Shown: positions 1 through 8,168, counted from the stretch's first letter. The stretch: 35,004 nucleotides of DNA from Fictibacillus phosphorivorans (GCF_023715845.1 NZ_JAMBOR010000029.1:1-35004), one strand, 5' to 3'. A program made the numbers and translations. Notes: generated by a model from the letters alone, not told the origin.

Positions 1-39
1 CTGGCAAACTGGACATGGCGAGGGCCATGTCCAGTTTAA
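1..39 (+). CDS. IS1182-like transposase, 3' end only (partial)
   Basis: The first 12 codons of the window read LANWTWRGPCPV followed by TAA. The same C-terminus closes the longer transposase fragment at the right edge (34811-35004, minus strand), which has the C-terminal features of IS1182/IS5-like DDE transposases. The rest of the gene lies to the left of the window. The last codons also form a hairpin (GGACATGGC paired with GCCATGTCC) that overlaps the end of the reading frame. Identification rests entirely on the match to the right-hand copy. Confidence 0.75.
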   Translation: MANWTWRGPCPV

Positions 40-126
40 TCCAGGTGTGTTTATTCAAAAATAATACTTAAAAACAACACAAACCCCATTTTCAACAAAG
101 TTGAAATGGGGTTTGTCTACGTTCTG
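1..126 (+). mobile_element. Right end of an IS1182-like insertion sequence (left copy)
   Basis: After the transposase stop comes a hairpin (arms CAAACCCCAT and ATGGGGTTTG) and then GTCTACGTTCTG. The same order occurs in the right-hand copy on the other strand. Sequence similarity between the two copies stops after TTCTG, or TTCTGA because the next base is A in both, so the IS end is placed at about 126. Immediately afterwards comes an unrelated terminator hairpin belonging to the host DNA. Confidence 0.7.
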
Positions 127-156
127 ACCACAAGTTAGAGAACTTGTGGTTTTTTG
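127..156 (+). terminator. Intrinsic terminator abutting the IS end
   Basis: ACCACAAGTT, loop AGAG, then AACTTGTGGT, followed directly by a T run. It is a perfect 10-bp stem with a 4-nt loop. It differs in sequence from the terminator next to the right-hand IS copy, so it is host DNA and not part of the IS. Its original gene lay to the left of the IS. Confidence 0.85.
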
Positions 157-170
157 TGTGAATCGAATGC

Positions 171-336
171 TCTATGCATAAAAATGGGAAGCCTATGAAC
201 CGTTATCCATTTTCTATGCACAAAATGCTTTATTCTATGACTAAAAATGAAATTTCTATGCATCAAACGTACTTCTATGCCTTAAAACTAATGGTCTATG
301 CCTTAAAACAGCTCCTCTATGCACCGAATCGGCTTA
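171..336. repeat. Degenerate 21-bp tandem array, eight units of (T/C)CTATGC...
   Basis: TCTATG (or CCTATG) begins at 171, 192, 213, 234, 255, 274, 295 and 316, giving spacings of 21, 21, 21, 21, 19, 21 and 21 bp. The first 6-7 bases of each unit are nearly invariant, a short A-rich stretch usually follows, and the remaining 7-8 bases vary freely. One strand happens to be open for 66 codons across it, but the reading frame simply mirrors the repeat and has no ribosome binding site, so I do not call a gene. Twenty-one bp is two helical turns, which would put all conserved cores on the same face of DNA. Confidence 0.85.
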
Positions 337-380
337 CCATAAAACTTCCCACGCCACGAAAAACGCTACACTAATAACAT

Positions 381-653
381 CTACCGCTTAATCCCATAAA
401 CTATACAAATAATCCCTGCCATGATCCACAACAAGCTAGTAAACGAGATCTTAGTAGACAATCCATAGATTCCGATGGTCATCGTCGAGAAAAAAATAAT
501 CGGTCCCACAATGGAGAGCAGGGAATTGATGATGAGCGCACGTTCAACGGTATTGTAATGCAGCATGAAAAGAGCTGCGGTAATCTCGAGTGTTCCGGAA
601 AGAATACGGATTACTGCCATGCTTAGGACGACTTTTTCAATCATGTTAAGCAA
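381..653 (-). CDS. yqhV: YqhV-like small membrane protein (DUF2619)
   Basis: A 90-residue hydrophobic protein with about three membrane spans. It carries the pattern of B. subtilis YqhV: an early LSMAVIRILSGTLEI segment, then VERALIINSLLSIVGP, ending IVYGIKR. The function is unknown; in B. subtilis the gene sits next to the spoIIIA cluster, but not here. The frame stays open upstream to an ATG at 707. I choose the TTG at 653 because AGGAGG lies 9 nt before it, whereas the ATG at 644 is 18 nt away and the ATG at 707 has no such site. The start is the least certain part; the family assignment is from memory of the sequence pattern. Confidence 0.8.
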   Translation of the reverse strand: MLNMIEKVVLSMAVIRILSGTLEITAALFMLHYNTVERALIINSLLSIVGPIIFFSTMTIGIYGLSTKISFTSLLWIMAGIICIVYGIKR

Positions 654-838
654 CGTCCATTGCCTCCTTTTTACACACTTGTTAGTTCCATAGCTTGTAT
701 ATTGCATTATATGTGACCAAGCCTGAATTAGAAGTGTGAAAGACGACCGCGAAAAATACGAAAATTATGTATATTTATTCAATTTACATGTTTAAAGATT
801 TTTCGACAAAACTTCTTATTATTCGCTAACTTAAGCCT

Positions 839-868
839 TTGACAACATTTTTGGGTATGTGTCATACT
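839..868 (+). promoter_or_regulatory. Probable sigma-A promoter of the cold shock gene
   Basis: TTGACA at 839-844, an 18-bp spacer and CATACT at 863-868. It implies a 5' leader of roughly 50 nt before the ATG at 926, which excludes translation starting at 839. A leader of that sort is usual for cold shock genes. Confidence 0.5.
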
Positions 869-925
869 ATAAACTGTATAGATTTTCTATACAAAGATTC
901 GCATGATGAAGGGATTGTGAAAGGC

Positions 926-1123
926 ATGTTAGGAAAAGTAAAATGGTTTAACGCAGAAAAAGGTTTTGGATTTATCGAGCGCGAAGACGGAGACGATGTG
1001 TTCGTACACTTCTCTGCAATCAATACTGAAGGATTCAAAAGCCTTGACGAAGGTCAGCAAGTTGAGTTTGATATTGTAGATGGCGCACGTGGGCCTCAAG
1101 CGGCTAACGTAACTAAACTATAA
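926..1123 (+). CDS. Cold shock protein (CspA/CspB family)
   Basis: A 65-residue single cold-shock domain that binds single-stranded nucleic acid and acts as an RNA chaperone. RNP1 is visible as KGFGFIE and RNP2 as VFVHF, and the length is that of the family. The ATG at 926 is chosen because the protein then begins MLGKVKWFN as in CspB, with AAGGGA 11 nt upstream, and because the open frame further upstream runs through the promoter. It is very similar to the second Csp at 4391-4591, so the region carries two paralogues on opposite strands. I cannot say which of CspB or CspD it corresponds to. Confidence 0.92.
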   Translation: MLGKVKWFNAEKGFGFIEREDGDDVFVHFSAINTEGFKSLDEGQQVEFDIVDGARGPQAANVTKL

Positions 1124-1152
1124 TTCAAAGCATTAATGACCACACATTAGAT

Positions 1153-1180
1153 CCCGCCTAGTTTTCTAGGCGGGTTTTTA
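1153..1180 (+). terminator. Terminator of the cold shock gene
   Basis: CCCGCCTAG, loop TTTT, CTAGGCGGG and then TTTTTA. This is a perfect 9-bp GC-rich stem about 30 nt after the stop codon. Confidence 0.9.
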
Positions 1181-1361
1181 TTATGCATTAAGACCACATT
1201 CGCTTTCTAATTACTCCTTTGTGAACAAAGTCATGTTCTTAGGAAAACAAAAGTTTCGAATTATGAAATTTGATTCAAATTTCTTTATATCTAAAGTTCT
1301 ATTGAATTGTTATATTAAGAAAATGTCGAGATTGTAAATAAATTGTCAAAATATTTTAAAT

Positions 1362-1396
1362 GTTACGGAGGAATTCTTTTAGGGTACATAGAAATA
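1362..1396 (+). promoter_or_regulatory. Predicted sigma-H (and weaker sigma-B) promoter of hpf
   Basis: GGAGGAATT at 1367-1375, a 12-bp spacer and ATAGAAATA at 1388-1396 match the sigma-H consensus (RnAGGAwWW / RnnGAATww) at all but one fixed position. Overlapping it, GTTACG at 1362-1367 and GGGTAC at 1382-1387, 14 bp apart, resemble a sigma-B promoter; the -10 is good and the -35 poor. B. subtilis yvyD/hpf is known to be driven by both sigma factors. A start near 1402 would leave a leader of about 26 nt. Confidence 0.55.
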
Positions 1397-1427
1397 TATA
1401 TACATCACCGAAAGGAGGAGTTAAGTT

Positions 1428-1982
1428 ATGCATTTTAACATTCGCGGAGAAAACATCGAGGTGACCGAAGCCATTAGGGCTTACGTGGAGAAGAAGGTAA
1501 CTAAACTCACAAAATACTTTAACGAAACTCCGAATTCTGAAGTACACGTCAATTTAAAAGTGTATAACAATGAACAATCCATTGAGGTAACGATACCGAT
1601 GAAGGGACTCTTGCTTCGTGCAGAGGAACGTCATTTGGATTTATACGCTGCGATTGATTTGGTGGTAGAAAAATTAGAGCGTCAAATTCGTAAACACAAA
1701 ACAAAAGTTAACCGCAAATTTAGAAATGCAGAAGGCACGAAGCACATGTTTGCTAACGGTACAGATGGAGTATCCACTGCGCTGCTAGAGGAAGAAGATG
1801 ACTTCGAGATTGTTCGTGAAAAACGGTTTGACTTTAAACCGATGGACACGGAGGAAGCGATTCTTCAAATGGGCTTACTGGGCCATAACTTCTTCGTCTA
1901 TAACAATGCCGAAACTGGTGAGATGAACGTCGTATACAGACGTAAAGACGGCAAATATGGACTGATCGCAGGAGATATGTAA
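1428..1982 (+). CDS. hpf: Ribosome hibernation promoting factor, long form
   Basis: A 184-residue long-form HPF. The N-terminal domain (about residues 1-100, MHFNIRGENIEVTEAIRAYVEKK) binds the 30S decoding region. The C-terminal domain (about 125-184, ending FFVYNNAETGEMNVVYRRKDGKYGLI) dimerises and joins two 70S ribosomes into inactive 100S particles in stationary phase or stress. Both domains are intact and the length matches B. subtilis YvyD. The start follows AAAGGAGG with 9 nt spacing. hpf upstream of secA is the usual Bacillus order, but here about 3.5 kb of other genes separate the two. A predicted sigma-H/sigma-B promoter precedes it and a strong terminator follows. Confidence 0.97.
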   Translation: MHFNIRGENIEVTEAIRAYVEKKVTKLTKYFNETPNSEVHVNLKVYNNEQSIEVTIPMKGLLLRAEERHLDLYAAIDLVVEKLERQIRKHKTKVNRKFRNAEGTKHMFANGTDGVSTALLEEEDDFEIVREKRFDFKPMDTEEAILQMGLLGHNFFVYNNAETGEMNVVYRRKDGKYGLIAGDM

Positions 1983-2000
1983 CTTAACAAAAAAATAATG

Positions 2001-2031
2001 AAAGCACGCTCTGGATAGGGCGTGCTTTTTT
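2001..2031 (+). terminator. Terminator of hpf
   Basis: AAAGCACGC, an 11-nt loop, GCGTGCTTT and further Ts. It lies about 20 nt past the hpf stop. Confidence 0.9.
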
Positions 2032-2215
2032 AATAGGAAGAGATGTACGAAACCACCAATCTGACATAATTTCACCCCTTTTTATGTCGTTTTCTTTTAG
2101 TTTAGTCGTAAACATTACATTAATTTTTACAGAGACGTATTCTTTCCAGCAAAACCCTCCAACAAATATGTTCCGAGAGCAGGATTTTCTTCTAGGTAAG
2201 GTGAACTAGTGGAGG

Positions 2216-2229
2216 AGAGAGCGCTTACA
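2216..2229 (+). promoter_or_regulatory. Candidate cre (CcpA) site upstream of the acyl-CoA ligase
   Basis: AGAGAGCGCTTACA matches the cre consensus TGWAANCGNTNWCA except at positions 1 and 4. It sits 37 nt before the ligase ATG, where bound CcpA would block transcription. Catabolite repression of fatty-acid degradation genes is established in B. subtilis; its application here is inference. Confidence 0.4.
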
Positions 2230-2266
2230 CCATGGATATGTATATTTTAAAGGAGGAGAAGCAGTT

Positions 2267-3892
2267 ATGATGATGAATGTGCCATTTCGAGTAACGAGTA
2301 TGTTGGAGCATGCGGAGCGTTATTTTGGGAAAAAAGAAGTAACGAGCCGTACGATGTCAGGGATTCGCAAGTTCAGTTACCGGGAGATCGGGGAACGGAC
2401 ACGCAGGTTGTCGAGTTCGCTTAAGCGGCTTGGTATAAAAAAGGGTGAGCGTGTAGGAACGCTCGCATGGAACCACCATCGCCACCTTGAAGCTTATTTT
2501 GCAATCCCGGGTGTGGAGGCTGTTCTTCACACGATTAATATCCGGCTTTCCCCTCAGCATATCGCATACATTATCAATCATGCTGATGACCAGATTTTAC
2601 TGATCGATCAGGACATTCTTCCTCTAGTTGAAGCTATAAAAGACCATATTCCGAACGTAAAAGCCTTTATTTTAATGACAGATGAAGACGAGCTGCCAAA
2701 GTCACCGCTTCAGCCGCTTTATCATTATGAAAAACTCCTTGAGAACGGTGACCCGGGTTACGAGTTCCCGCAAAACGTAGATGAAAATGACCCGGTTGGA
2801 ATGTGCTACACATCCGCTACGACGGGGAATCCGAAAGGGGTAACGTACACGCATCGTTCGACGGTTCTTCATTCGATGGCCCTTGGACTAGCGGATTGCG
2901 GTGCTGTATCAGAAAGTGATGTTTGTATGCCGGTTGTGCCGATGTTCCATGTGAATGCTTGGGGACTTCCTTATGCTGCAACGTGGTTTGGATCGAAGCA
3001 GGTTATGCCAGGGCCGCGATTCACACCTCAACTTTTAGCGGAACTGATTGAGATGGAAAAAGTAACAGTTACCGCGGGGGTTCCAACGATATGGATGGGG
3101 CTTCTCCGTGAACTTGAAGAGAAGAGCTATGAAACTTCTAGCCTTCGAGCTGTTTTGTGTGGTGGATCAGCCGCACCGAAAAGCATGATCAAAGCGTTCC
3201 AGGAAAAACATAACATTCCGTTCATGCACGCATATGGTATGACTGAAACGAGCCCACTTGTTATTTCAACACGTTTAAAAACCTATCAAGCAGACTTAGA
3301 TGACGAAGCAAAACTCGATATTAAAGCCAAACAGGGCTATGTCGTACCGGGAGTTGACATGAAAGTAATTGGTGCGAACGGGGAAGTGAAATGGGATGGT
3401 AACGAGATGGGTGAGTTGTTGCTCCGCTCGAACTGGATTGCTGATGAATATTTTAACGACGAACGGACGGCAGGGACATTCGTCGACGGCTGGCTTCATA
3501 CTGGGGATGTCGTTACGGTTGATGAAGAAGGCTTTGTGAAGATAGTCGACCGGACGAAGGACCTGATCAAGAGCGGCGGGGAGTGGATCTCGTCGGTAGA
3601 TTTAGAGAATGCGATCATGGCACATCCAGATGTTTTTGAGGCATCCGTTATCGCCGTTCCACACCCCGAATGGCAAGAAAGACCGCTCGCATGCGTGGTC
3701 TTAAAACCCGAATCAAAAGAAAAAGTCCTAAAGGAAGATATCTTCGACTATTTAAAACCAAAGTTTGCAAAGTGGTGGATCCCAGACGATATCGTGTTCA
3801 TGGATGAAATCCCGAAAACCTCGGTCGGAAAGTTCCTAAAAAGAACCTTACGCGATCAGCTAAAAGATCATTATATGACACCGACTACTTAA
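2267..3892 (+). CDS. Acyl-CoA ligase (medium/long-chain fatty acid--CoA ligase)
   Basis: A 541-residue member of the ANL adenylating superfamily that would activate a fatty acid to acyl-AMP and then acyl-CoA in the cytoplasm. The phosphate-binding loop is at residues 181-191 (YTSATTGNPKG); the canonical motif has Gly where this has Ala184. MHAYGMTETSP, the GWLHTGD motif and a C-terminal catalytic lysine in KTSVGKFLKR are all present, so the enzyme looks active. Overall form resembles AlkK-type medium-chain ligases; the chain length preferred cannot be read from sequence. AAAGGAGG precedes the ATG triplet (2267, 2270) at suitable distance. It stands alone with its own terminator and no beta-oxidation genes nearby. 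A possible cre site upstream suggests glucose repression. Confidence 0.9.
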   Translation: MMMNVPFRVTSMLEHAERYFGKKEVTSRTMSGIRKFSYREIGERTRRLSSSLKRLGIKKGERVGTLAWNHHRHLEAYFAIPGVEAVLHTINIRLSPQHIAYIINHADDQILLIDQDILPLVEAIKDHIPNVKAFILMTDEDELPKSPLQPLYHYEKLLENGDPGYEFPQNVDENDPVGMCYTSATTGNPKGVTYTHRSTVLHSMALGLADCGAVSESDVCMPVVPMFHVNAWGLPYAATWFGSKQVMPGPRFTPQLLAELIEMEKVTVTAGVPTIWMGLLRELEEKSYETSSLRAVLCGGSAAPKSMIKAFQEKHNIPFMHAYGMTETSPLVISTRLKTYQADLDDEAKLDIKAKQGYVVPGVDMKVIGANGEVKWDGNEMGELLLRSNWIADEYFNDERTAGTFVDGWLHTGDVVTVDEEGFVKIVDRTKDLIKSGGEWISSVDLENAIMAHPDVFEASVIAVPHPEWQERPLACVVLKPESKEKVLKEDIFDYLKPKFAKWWIPDDIVFMDEIPKTSVGKFLKRTLRDQLKDHYMTPTT

Positions 3893-3974
3893 AAACGATA
3901 AAAAAAGTGATATGTATGTTATACTAGGACTAACCTTTGATGCAATAAATTTTTTACTTTACCTGTACCATGCA

Positions 3975-4002
3975 CCCGCTCAAGAAATTGAGCGGGTTTT
4001 TT
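3975..4002 (+). terminator. Terminator of the acyl-CoA ligase gene
   Basis: CCCGCTCAA, loop GAAA, TTGAGCGGG and six Ts. It is a 9-bp perfect stem capped by a GNRA tetraloop. Confidence 0.9.
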
Positions 4003-4107
4003 ATTGTTTATTTTTAGTACTATTCTTTAGAGACCGTACATCCGCAAAACCAAGTATGATGTTTTTCTGAAAAGGTTGTTGTTATTTTATCCTTTTCTCC
4101 TATGGCA

Positions 4108-4297
4108 GTTGATTGGAGCGCAAGGTGCGAGACTCCTCGAAAATGAAAAATCAGATTTTCTTCGTGCGATGATTCGCTGCCGGAGCCTTCCTTGTCCTGC
4201 GGGACGAGTGGGACAGGTGAGACTCCTAATGGTGCAAAGGGGCAGGAGGCTCACCGTCCGCCCCGCGGAAAGCGAGCAGCCTGGAGCGGAAATTAAC
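4108..4297. repeat. GC-rich Bacillaceae dispersed repeat, copy 1 (with internal insert)
   Basis: The element begins GTTGATTGGAGCG and ends GGAGCGGAAATTAAC, so its tips are inverted repeats. It contains GTGCGAGACTCCT, CCTGCGGGAC, AGGTGAGAC and CCCCGCGGAAAGCGAGCA, all shared in the same order with the copy at 22464-22592. I recognise it as a repeat scattered through many Bacillus-group genomes. This copy is 190 bp against 129 bp because about 58 bp is inserted between the first CCT and CCTGCGGG. The insert has its own small palindrome (GAAAAT...ATTTTC). No gene occupies 4003-4340; open frames across the repeat lack any protein signature. Confidence 0.8.
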
Positions 4298-4340
4298 TAC
4301 TTACAGAGGACCACTATGCAAACACAAACAGCTTTTAAAA

Positions 4341-4374
4341 AAACAAAAAAACAGACCCAAAAGAGTCTGTTTTT
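4341..4374 (-). terminator. Terminator of cspC (also T-rich on the other strand)
   Basis: Read on the minus strand, AAAAACAGAC, an 8-nt loop, GTCTGTTTTT and more Ts. It lies 17 nt beyond the cspC stop. Confidence 0.85.
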
Positions 4375-4390
4375 CAATAATCATATAAGA

Positions 4391-4591
4391 TTATGCTTTT
4401 TGAACGTTAGCAGCTTGAGCTCCACGAGCACCTTGCTCAACTTCAAAAGTTACTTGTTGGCCTTCGTCTAAAGACTTGAAGCCTTCAGATTGGATTGCTG
4501 AGAAATGTACGAATACGTCGTCTCCGTTTTCGCGCTCGATGAATCCGAATCCTTTTTCTGCGTTAAACCATTTTACTGTACCTTGTTCCAT
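4391..4591 (-). CDS. cspC: Cold shock protein CspC
   Basis: A 66-residue cold-shock domain RNA chaperone. It begins [14 protein letters not shown] and ends [11 protein letters not shown], which as I recall is almost the B. subtilis CspC sequence. RNP1 (KGFGFIE) and RNP2 (VFVHF) are intact. AGGAGG stands 9 nt before the ATG. It runs opposite to its neighbours and has its own terminator, so it is monocistronic. It is a close paralogue of the Csp at 926-1123. Confidence 0.95.
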   Translation of the reverse strand: MEQGTVKWFNAEKGFGFIERENGDDVFVHFSAIQSEGFKSLDEGQQVTFEVEQGARGAQAANVQKA

Positions 4592-4744
4592 GTTTGTTGC
4601 CTCCTAGTGCGTTGCCACACAATATATTACTATCCTTGCCCTAATCTATTCTCAAGAAGAAAAATGTTTTTTCATACTATTGATTACACCGAACAAAAAT
4701 AACTAATTCCTATCATAACAGCTATTCTATAAACTTGCAAATGG

Positions 4745-5314
4745 TCAATGTGCTTTTTGAAGCCATTTCCATGTTTCCGTGACTTCCCAATACACACCAT
4801 CCTGCTCATAGCCGTTCAACGTAATATCCAGATCATGAAAAATACGGTGTACGTGTTTTAATGGTTCTACACGATCAGATTTCATGCTTGCATCTATTTT
4901 TACGATCGCCGTTTCGATATCGGCCTTCAAAGGGCCTGACACATAAGGGAGGAGTTTATCCTGTATATCTCCCTTTACATCTATCAATTCTTTTTTATTG
5001 CTTGTGATGCTATATTTATTCCAAGCGCCAAACCCTAACTTGCGGTTCCAGAACTCGTGTATAACATTGATTCGTCGCTGGATCTCCGTAACGGGAACAT
5101 TAGGTGCAGGTTTGTAGATGGACGTGCCTGCGGCTGCCACTTCTTCATTAGAAGGCAGATCAAAATCTGATGCGGATTTGGCTCCGTAAAGTTTGTAATA
5201 CCCCCACGTTCCGAGCCCTCCTATAATAAAAAGGCTTAAAACAATCGTTAAAATCGTGGTTTTCTTTTTTATCTGTTCGTTGGTGCTATTCTTATCCATC
5301 TCTACTTTTTCCAT
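4745..5314 (-). CDS. Hypothetical protein with one N-terminal membrane segment
   Basis: A 189-residue protein I do not recognise. Residues 1-20 are charged and lysine-rich, about 22-41 form one membrane helix (ILTIVLSLFIIGGLGTWGYY), and the rest is a soluble, mixed-charge domain. By the positive-inside rule, the C-terminal domain should lie outside the cell. It has no cysteines and no obvious catalytic motif. The ATG follows TGGAGG by 6 nt. It lies between cspC and secA, divergent from secA, and shares about 200 bp of upstream DNA with it. No function is proposed. Confidence 0.75.
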   Translation of the reverse strand: MEKVEMDKNSTNEQIKKKTTILTIVLSLFIIGGLGTWGYYKLYGAKSASDFDLPSNEEVAAAGTSIYKPAPNVPVTEIQRRINVIHEFWNRKLGFGAWNKYSITSNKKELIDVKGDIQDKLLPYVSGPLKADIETAIVKIDASMKSDRVEPLKHVHRIFHDLDITLNGYEQDGVYWEVTETWKWLQKAH

Positions 5315-5486
5315 TAGAACCTCCAGCAGCCTTTTTTACATTTTACCAAAAATTAGGTCTTGCGTCTTTTTAACTATAGAAAATTTCACATAAATAGGAA
5401 TTTCCACAACCCTAGATGGTACGATTATAGACACGAAAAGATTTGGGATTTCTTGTGGCTCGTTTCACAAACTGGTAGAATAGAAG

Positions 5487-5495
5487 TGGTATATA
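5487..5495 (+). promoter_or_regulatory. Possible extended -10 promoter element of secA
   Basis: TGGTATATA is an extended -10 of the form TGnTATAAT with one mismatch, 29 nt before the secA ATG. No convincing -35 is seen at the right distance. Confidence 0.35.
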
Positions 5496-5523
5496 ATTCT
5501 CGAGAACAGGGAGCGTTTAACGG

Positions 5524-8040
5524 ATGATTAGCATTTTGAAAAAGATTTTTCCAAGTTCCAATGATCGGACACTTAATAGATATGAAAGAATCGCTGAAAA
5601 AGTAGAAGCGCTAGCAGAAGAGTTTAAAGCGTTAAGCGATGAAGCTCTTGCAGGAAAGACGGATGAATTCAGAAGCCGCATTGAAAAAGGCGAGTCATTA
5701 GACGATTTACTGCCTGAAGCGTTTGCGACTGTACGCGAAGCAGCGGCTCGTGTCTTGAACATGCGTCACTATCCGGTACAGATTATGGGTGCTGTTGCCC
5801 TGCATGAAGGTAATATTGCTGAGATGAAAACCGGTGAAGGTAAAACGCTCGTAGCGACCATGCCGGTCTATTTGAATGCGCTTGATGGTAAAGGGGTTCA
5901 CGTTGTAACCGTCAACGAATACTTGGCTCGCCGTGACTCAGAGATAATGGGGCCGCTTTATCATTTCTTAGGTTTATCCGTTGGCTTGAACGTTTCTGAC
6001 CTTTCCAAAGAGGAGAAACGGGAAGCGTATGCAGCAGATATCACATATGGTACGAACAACGAGTTCGGCTTTGATTATCTGCGCGACAACATGGTGGTTT
6101 ACAAAGAACAGATGGTTCAGCGCCGTAATTATGCGATCGTCGATGAAGTGGACTCCATTCTCATCGATGAAGCGCGTACTCCGCTTATCATTTCTGGCTC
6201 TGCACAAAAATCTACCCAGCTTTATCAAATGGCAAACATGTTTGTGCGCCAGTTGAAAAGAGATACGGATTTTACCGTTGATGAAAAAACTAAGAACGTA
6301 CAGTTAACAGAAGAGGGAATCAACCGTGCTGAGCAGATGTTCTCTATTGATAACCTCTATGACTATCAGCATGTGACGCTTAACCACCACATCAACCAAG
6401 CGTTAAAAGCAAACGTGATCATGCAGCGTGATGTGGATTACGTCGTTCAAGACGGCGAAATCGTAATCGTTGATCCGTTCACAGGTCGTTTGATGGCTGG
6501 CCGCCGCTATAGTGACGGACTTCACCAAGCGATTGAAGCGAAGGAAGGTCTTGAGATCCAACGCGAGAGTATGACACTTGCGACGATCACGTTCCAAAAC
6601 TACTTCCGTATGTATAACAAGCTTGCAGGTATGACAGGTACAGCGAAGACCGAGGAAGAGGAATTCCGTAACATCTACAATATGGATGTTATCGCGATTC
6701 CGACGAACCGTCCGATCGCACGTGATGACAGACCGGATTTAATTTATAAAACGATGGAAGGGAAGTTCAAGGCGATTGCCGCTGAAATCGAAGAGCGCCA
6801 TAAGACTGGCCAGCCGATCCTTGTCGGTACAGTTGCCGTTGAAACGTCTGAATTACTTTCTCAACTTTTAACAAAACGTAAAATTAAACATAACGTCCTG
6901 AACGCGAAAAACCATGAGCGTGAAGCCGAAATCATTGAGAACGCCGGTCAGCTCGGGATGGTGACAATCGCGACAAACATGGCCGGTCGTGGTACAGATA
7001 TCAAGCTTGGAGAAGGTGTTATTGAGGTAGGCGGTCTTCACATTTTAGGTACAGAGCGCCATGAATCCCGCCGTATCGATAACCAGCTTCGTGGTCGTGC
7101 AGGTCGTCAAGGGGACCCAGGTTCATCCCGTTTCTATATCTCTATGGAAGATGAGTTGATGAAACGCTTTGGTTCTGACAACTTGATGACGATGATGGAG
7201 CGTCTTGGTATGGATGAAGATACTCCAATCGAATCTAAAATGGTGACAAAAGCGGTTGAATCAGCACAAAAACGTGTTGAAGGATCGAATTTTGATGCAC
7301 GTAAACAGCTTTTACAATATGACGATGTTATGCGTCAGCAGCGTGAGATCATCTACGCTCAGCGTCAGGAAGTACTAGACTCTGAGAACTTGAGCGATAT
7401 CATTCTGCGTATGATCGATTCTACGATTGATCGCATCGTAACGGTTCACACGCCTGAATCTGAAGTTCAAGAAGAGTGGAACACGAAAGAGATCGCTGAT
7501 TATGTGAACGCGGTTATGTTTACAGAGCCAGTGTTTACGGAAAAAGATTTCTTCGGACTTGATCGAGAAGAGATCCTTGAGAAGATTCAAGCAAAGGTTC
7601 ATGCAGCATTTGCTGAAAAAGAAAAGCAGCTGCCTGCTGAGCAGATCGCAGAATTCCAAAAAGCTGTTATCCTTCGTTCGGTCGACAGCAAGTGGATGGA
7701 TCACATCGATCAGATGGAACAGCTTCGCCAAGGAATTCATCTTCGTGCTTACGGTCAGACCGATCCGTTGCGTGAGTATCAGTTCGAAGGCTTCGAAATG
7801 TTCGAGGCGATGGTTGCTGCGATCGAAGAGGAAGTTACGACTTATATCATGAAATCTGAGATCGAACAAAACATGCAGCGTGAACAAGTGGCTGAAGGAA
7901 AAGCGGTCGTACCAAGCGACAAAGCAGAAACCTCTAAAAAGAAACCAGTACGCAAGAAGCAGGACATCAAACGCAATGATCCGTGTCCTTGCGGAAGCGG
8001 CAAAAAATACAAACATTGTCATGGTGCTGAACAAAATTAA
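5524..8040 (+). CDS. secA: Preprotein translocase ATPase SecA
   Basis: An 838-residue SecA, the ATP-driven motor that pushes unfolded preproteins through SecYEG; B. subtilis SecA has 841. Walker A is GEGKT at residues 104-108 and Walker B is DEVD at 207-210. The helicase region includes [16 protein letters not shown] and [13 protein letters not shown] zinc-binding tail is at C821, C823, C832 and H833, which contacts SecB-like partners or the membrane. The ATG is 10 nt after CAGGGAG and matches the family start (MISILKKIF). Order secA-prfB is conserved in Bacillus. All motifs are intact, so it should be functional and essential. Confidence 0.99.
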   Translation: MISILKKIFPSSNDRTLNRYERIAEKVEALAEEFKALSDEALAGKTDEFRSRIEKGESLDDLLPEAFATVREAAARVLNMRHYPVQIMGAVALHEGNIAEMKTGEGKTLVATMPVYLNALDGKGVHVVTVNEYLARRDSEIMGPLYHFLGLSVGLNVSDLSKEEKREAYAADITYGTNNEFGFDYLRDNMVVYKEQMVQRRNYAIVDEVDSILIDEARTPLIISGSAQKSTQLYQMANMFVRQLKRDTDFTVDEKTKNVQLTEEGINRAEQMFSIDNLYDYQHVTLNHHINQALKANVIMQRDVDYVVQDGEIVIVDPFTGRLMAGRRYSDGLHQAIEAKEGLEIQRESMTLATITFQNYFRMYNKLAGMTGTAKTEEEEFRNIYNMDVIAIPTNRPIARDDRPDLIYKTMEGKFKAIAAEIEERHKTGQPILVGTVAVETSELLSQLLTKRKIKHNVLNAKNHEREAEIIENAGQLGMVTIATNMAGRGTDIKLGEGVIEVGGLHILGTERHESRRIDNQLRGRAGRQGDPGSSRFYISMEDELMKRFGSDNLMTMMERLGMDEDTPIESKMVTKAVESAQKRVEGSNFDARKQLLQYDDVMRQQREIIYAQRQEVLDSENLSDIILRMIDSTIDRIVTVHTPESEVQEEWNTKEIADYVNAVMFTEPVFTEKDFFGLDREEILEKIQAKVHAAFAEKEKQLPAEQIAEFQKAVILRSVDSKWMDHIDQMEQLRQGIHLRAYGQTDPLREYQFEGFEMFEAMVAAIEEEVTTYIMKSEIEQNMQREQVAEGKAVVPSDKAETSKKKPVRKKQDIKRNDPCPCGSGKKYKHCHGAEQN

Positions 8041-8057
8041 TTCAGTGTTGTGAGTGA

Positions 8058-8082
8058 AGAGAGTCTCTTCGGGGCTCTCTTT
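8058..8082 (+). terminator. Weak hairpin between secA and prfB
   Basis: AGAGAGTC, a 7-nt loop and GGCTCTCT form an 8-bp stem with one G-U pair and only three Ts. It may attenuate rather than stop transcription into prfB. Confidence 0.4.
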
Positions 8083-8168
8083 GCGCATGTTTTAAGCCCA
8101 AAGCATGTTTTAAAGCGAATAGCATACGTTAAAAAGTAGCTACAATCATAAAATGAGGTGCAAAGACT

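Noticed and set aside
171-336. Possible CRISPR array
   Set aside because: The period of 21 bp with a 6-7-bp constant core is too short; there are no long identical repeats and no cas genes.
174-374. 66-codon open frame over the 21-bp array
   Set aside because: No ribosome binding site, and the Met/Tyr-Ala periodicity simply mirrors the 7-codon repeat.
4076-4471. 131-codon plus-strand open frame
   Set aside because: It runs through the GC-rich dispersed repeat, a terminator and the antisense of cspC. No ribosome site or family features.
7375-8088. 237-codon open frame antisense to the end of secA
   Set aside because: It is the shadow of the highly biased secA coding sequence; aromatic- and Arg-rich nonsense with no start signals.
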